Shown: positions 63,889 to 64,000 of the stretch, one piece after another | How positions within the stretch are numbered: the first letter of the stretch is position 1 | Layout of the letters: each line of letters opens with the position of its first letter | Assembly: GCF_000069785.1 (NCBI RefSeq) | Contig: NC_010528.1 | Coordinates: forward strand, 1,736,001-1,800,000 | Direction of reading: 5' to 3' | Origin: Cupriavidus taiwanensis LMG 19424 | GTDB lineage: Bacteria; Pseudomonadota; Gammaproteobacteria; Burkholderiales; Burkholderiaceae | DNA: 64,000 bases | The notes under the pieces: generated by a model | The model's database searches: none | What the model was told of the DNA's origin: nothing | Seen by the model: only the letters and a program-made list of their open reading frames with translations | Program-made: the position numbers and the translations under genes

Positions 63889-64000
63889 ATGCCCTCCCTC
63901 CGCAAGCGACTCATGGCCCTGGATCCCACCACCGTCAGCACCGTGCTGTCCCTGCTGCCCACCATTCTCGAGCAGGCCAACAAGACCCTCGAGAAGCTGA
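63889..64000 (+). CDS. Unidentified gene, 3' partial
   Basis: An open frame starts at ATG 63889 (or the in-frame ATG 63913) and runs off the window. The visible protein begins MALDPTTVSTVLSLLPTIL from the second ATG and then EQANKTLEKL. This could be a short helix but no family can be named. It is 89 bases after dapD on the same strand. In this order a dapE-like gene would be expected, but these residues do not resemble its start. Confidence 0.5.
   Translation, partial: MPSLRKRLMALDPTTVSTVLSLLPTILEQANKTLEKL

Overview
The window is 64 kb of GC-rich chromosome from a betaproteobacterium. The best fit is Burkholderiaceae, and probably Cupriavidus or a close relative. The reasons are the high-GC third codon positions, the Bug-type solute-binding proteins, the ppsA/ppsR and ratA/rnfH/smpB arrangements, and the order rpsB-tsf-pyrH-frr-uppS-cdsA-dxr-rseP-bamA-ompH-lpxD-fabZ-lpxA-lpxB-rnhB. 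The genus is an inference from gene order and protein style, because no search could be run. No rRNA, tRNA, CRISPR array, transposase or integrase was recognised.

Positions 1-1190 hold two small exported or lipoprotein genes (the first cut by the window edge) and a strong minus-strand terminator. Positions 1191-16860 hold an accessory catabolic cluster. A LysR/GcvA-type regulator lies at the left. Then come two divergent transcription units that share a control region near 7.05-7.32 kb. The leftward unit encodes a crotonase, a CaiB-type CoA-transferase, a Bug binding protein, an amidohydrolase and a hotdog thioesterase. The rightward unit encodes an iron-dependent alcohol dehydrogenase, a second Bug protein, a FAH-family enzyme, a TRAP transporter (DctP, DctQ and a frameshifted DctM), a second amidohydrolase, an FMN-dependent 2-hydroxyacid dehydrogenase and an exported PCC-domain protein. 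Together they look like uptake and breakdown of an unidentified organic or hydroxy acid. The cluster is bounded by a near-copy (18 of 20 bases) of the last 20 bases of guaA on one side and by guaA itself on the other. That is the signature expected of an element integrated into the 3' end of guaA.

Positions 16841-30163 are core genome: guaA, a membrane-protein gene, guaB, a DMT exporter, a DUF4124 protein, rnfH-ratA, smpB, a band-7/NfeD membrane pair, ppsA with its divergent regulator ppsR, and a TrmH-family RNA methyltransferase. From 45.7 kb down to 29.4 kb the minus strand carries one long run of translation, nucleotide, isoprenoid, phospholipid, lipid A and outer-membrane assembly genes, from rpsB to the RNA methyltransferase gene. 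To the right are map and glnD, then rluB with a large repetitive N-terminal extension. Next come def, ligA, zipA and smc on the minus strand, a ferritin-like gene, a second DMT exporter, and the lysine/diaminopimelate genes dapC and dapD. The window ends inside an unidentified gene.

The most interesting parts are the guaA-bounded catabolic cluster (with its 11-bp inverted repeat operator candidate, broken dctM and unusual active-site residues) and the five 99-bp tandem repeats in rluB.
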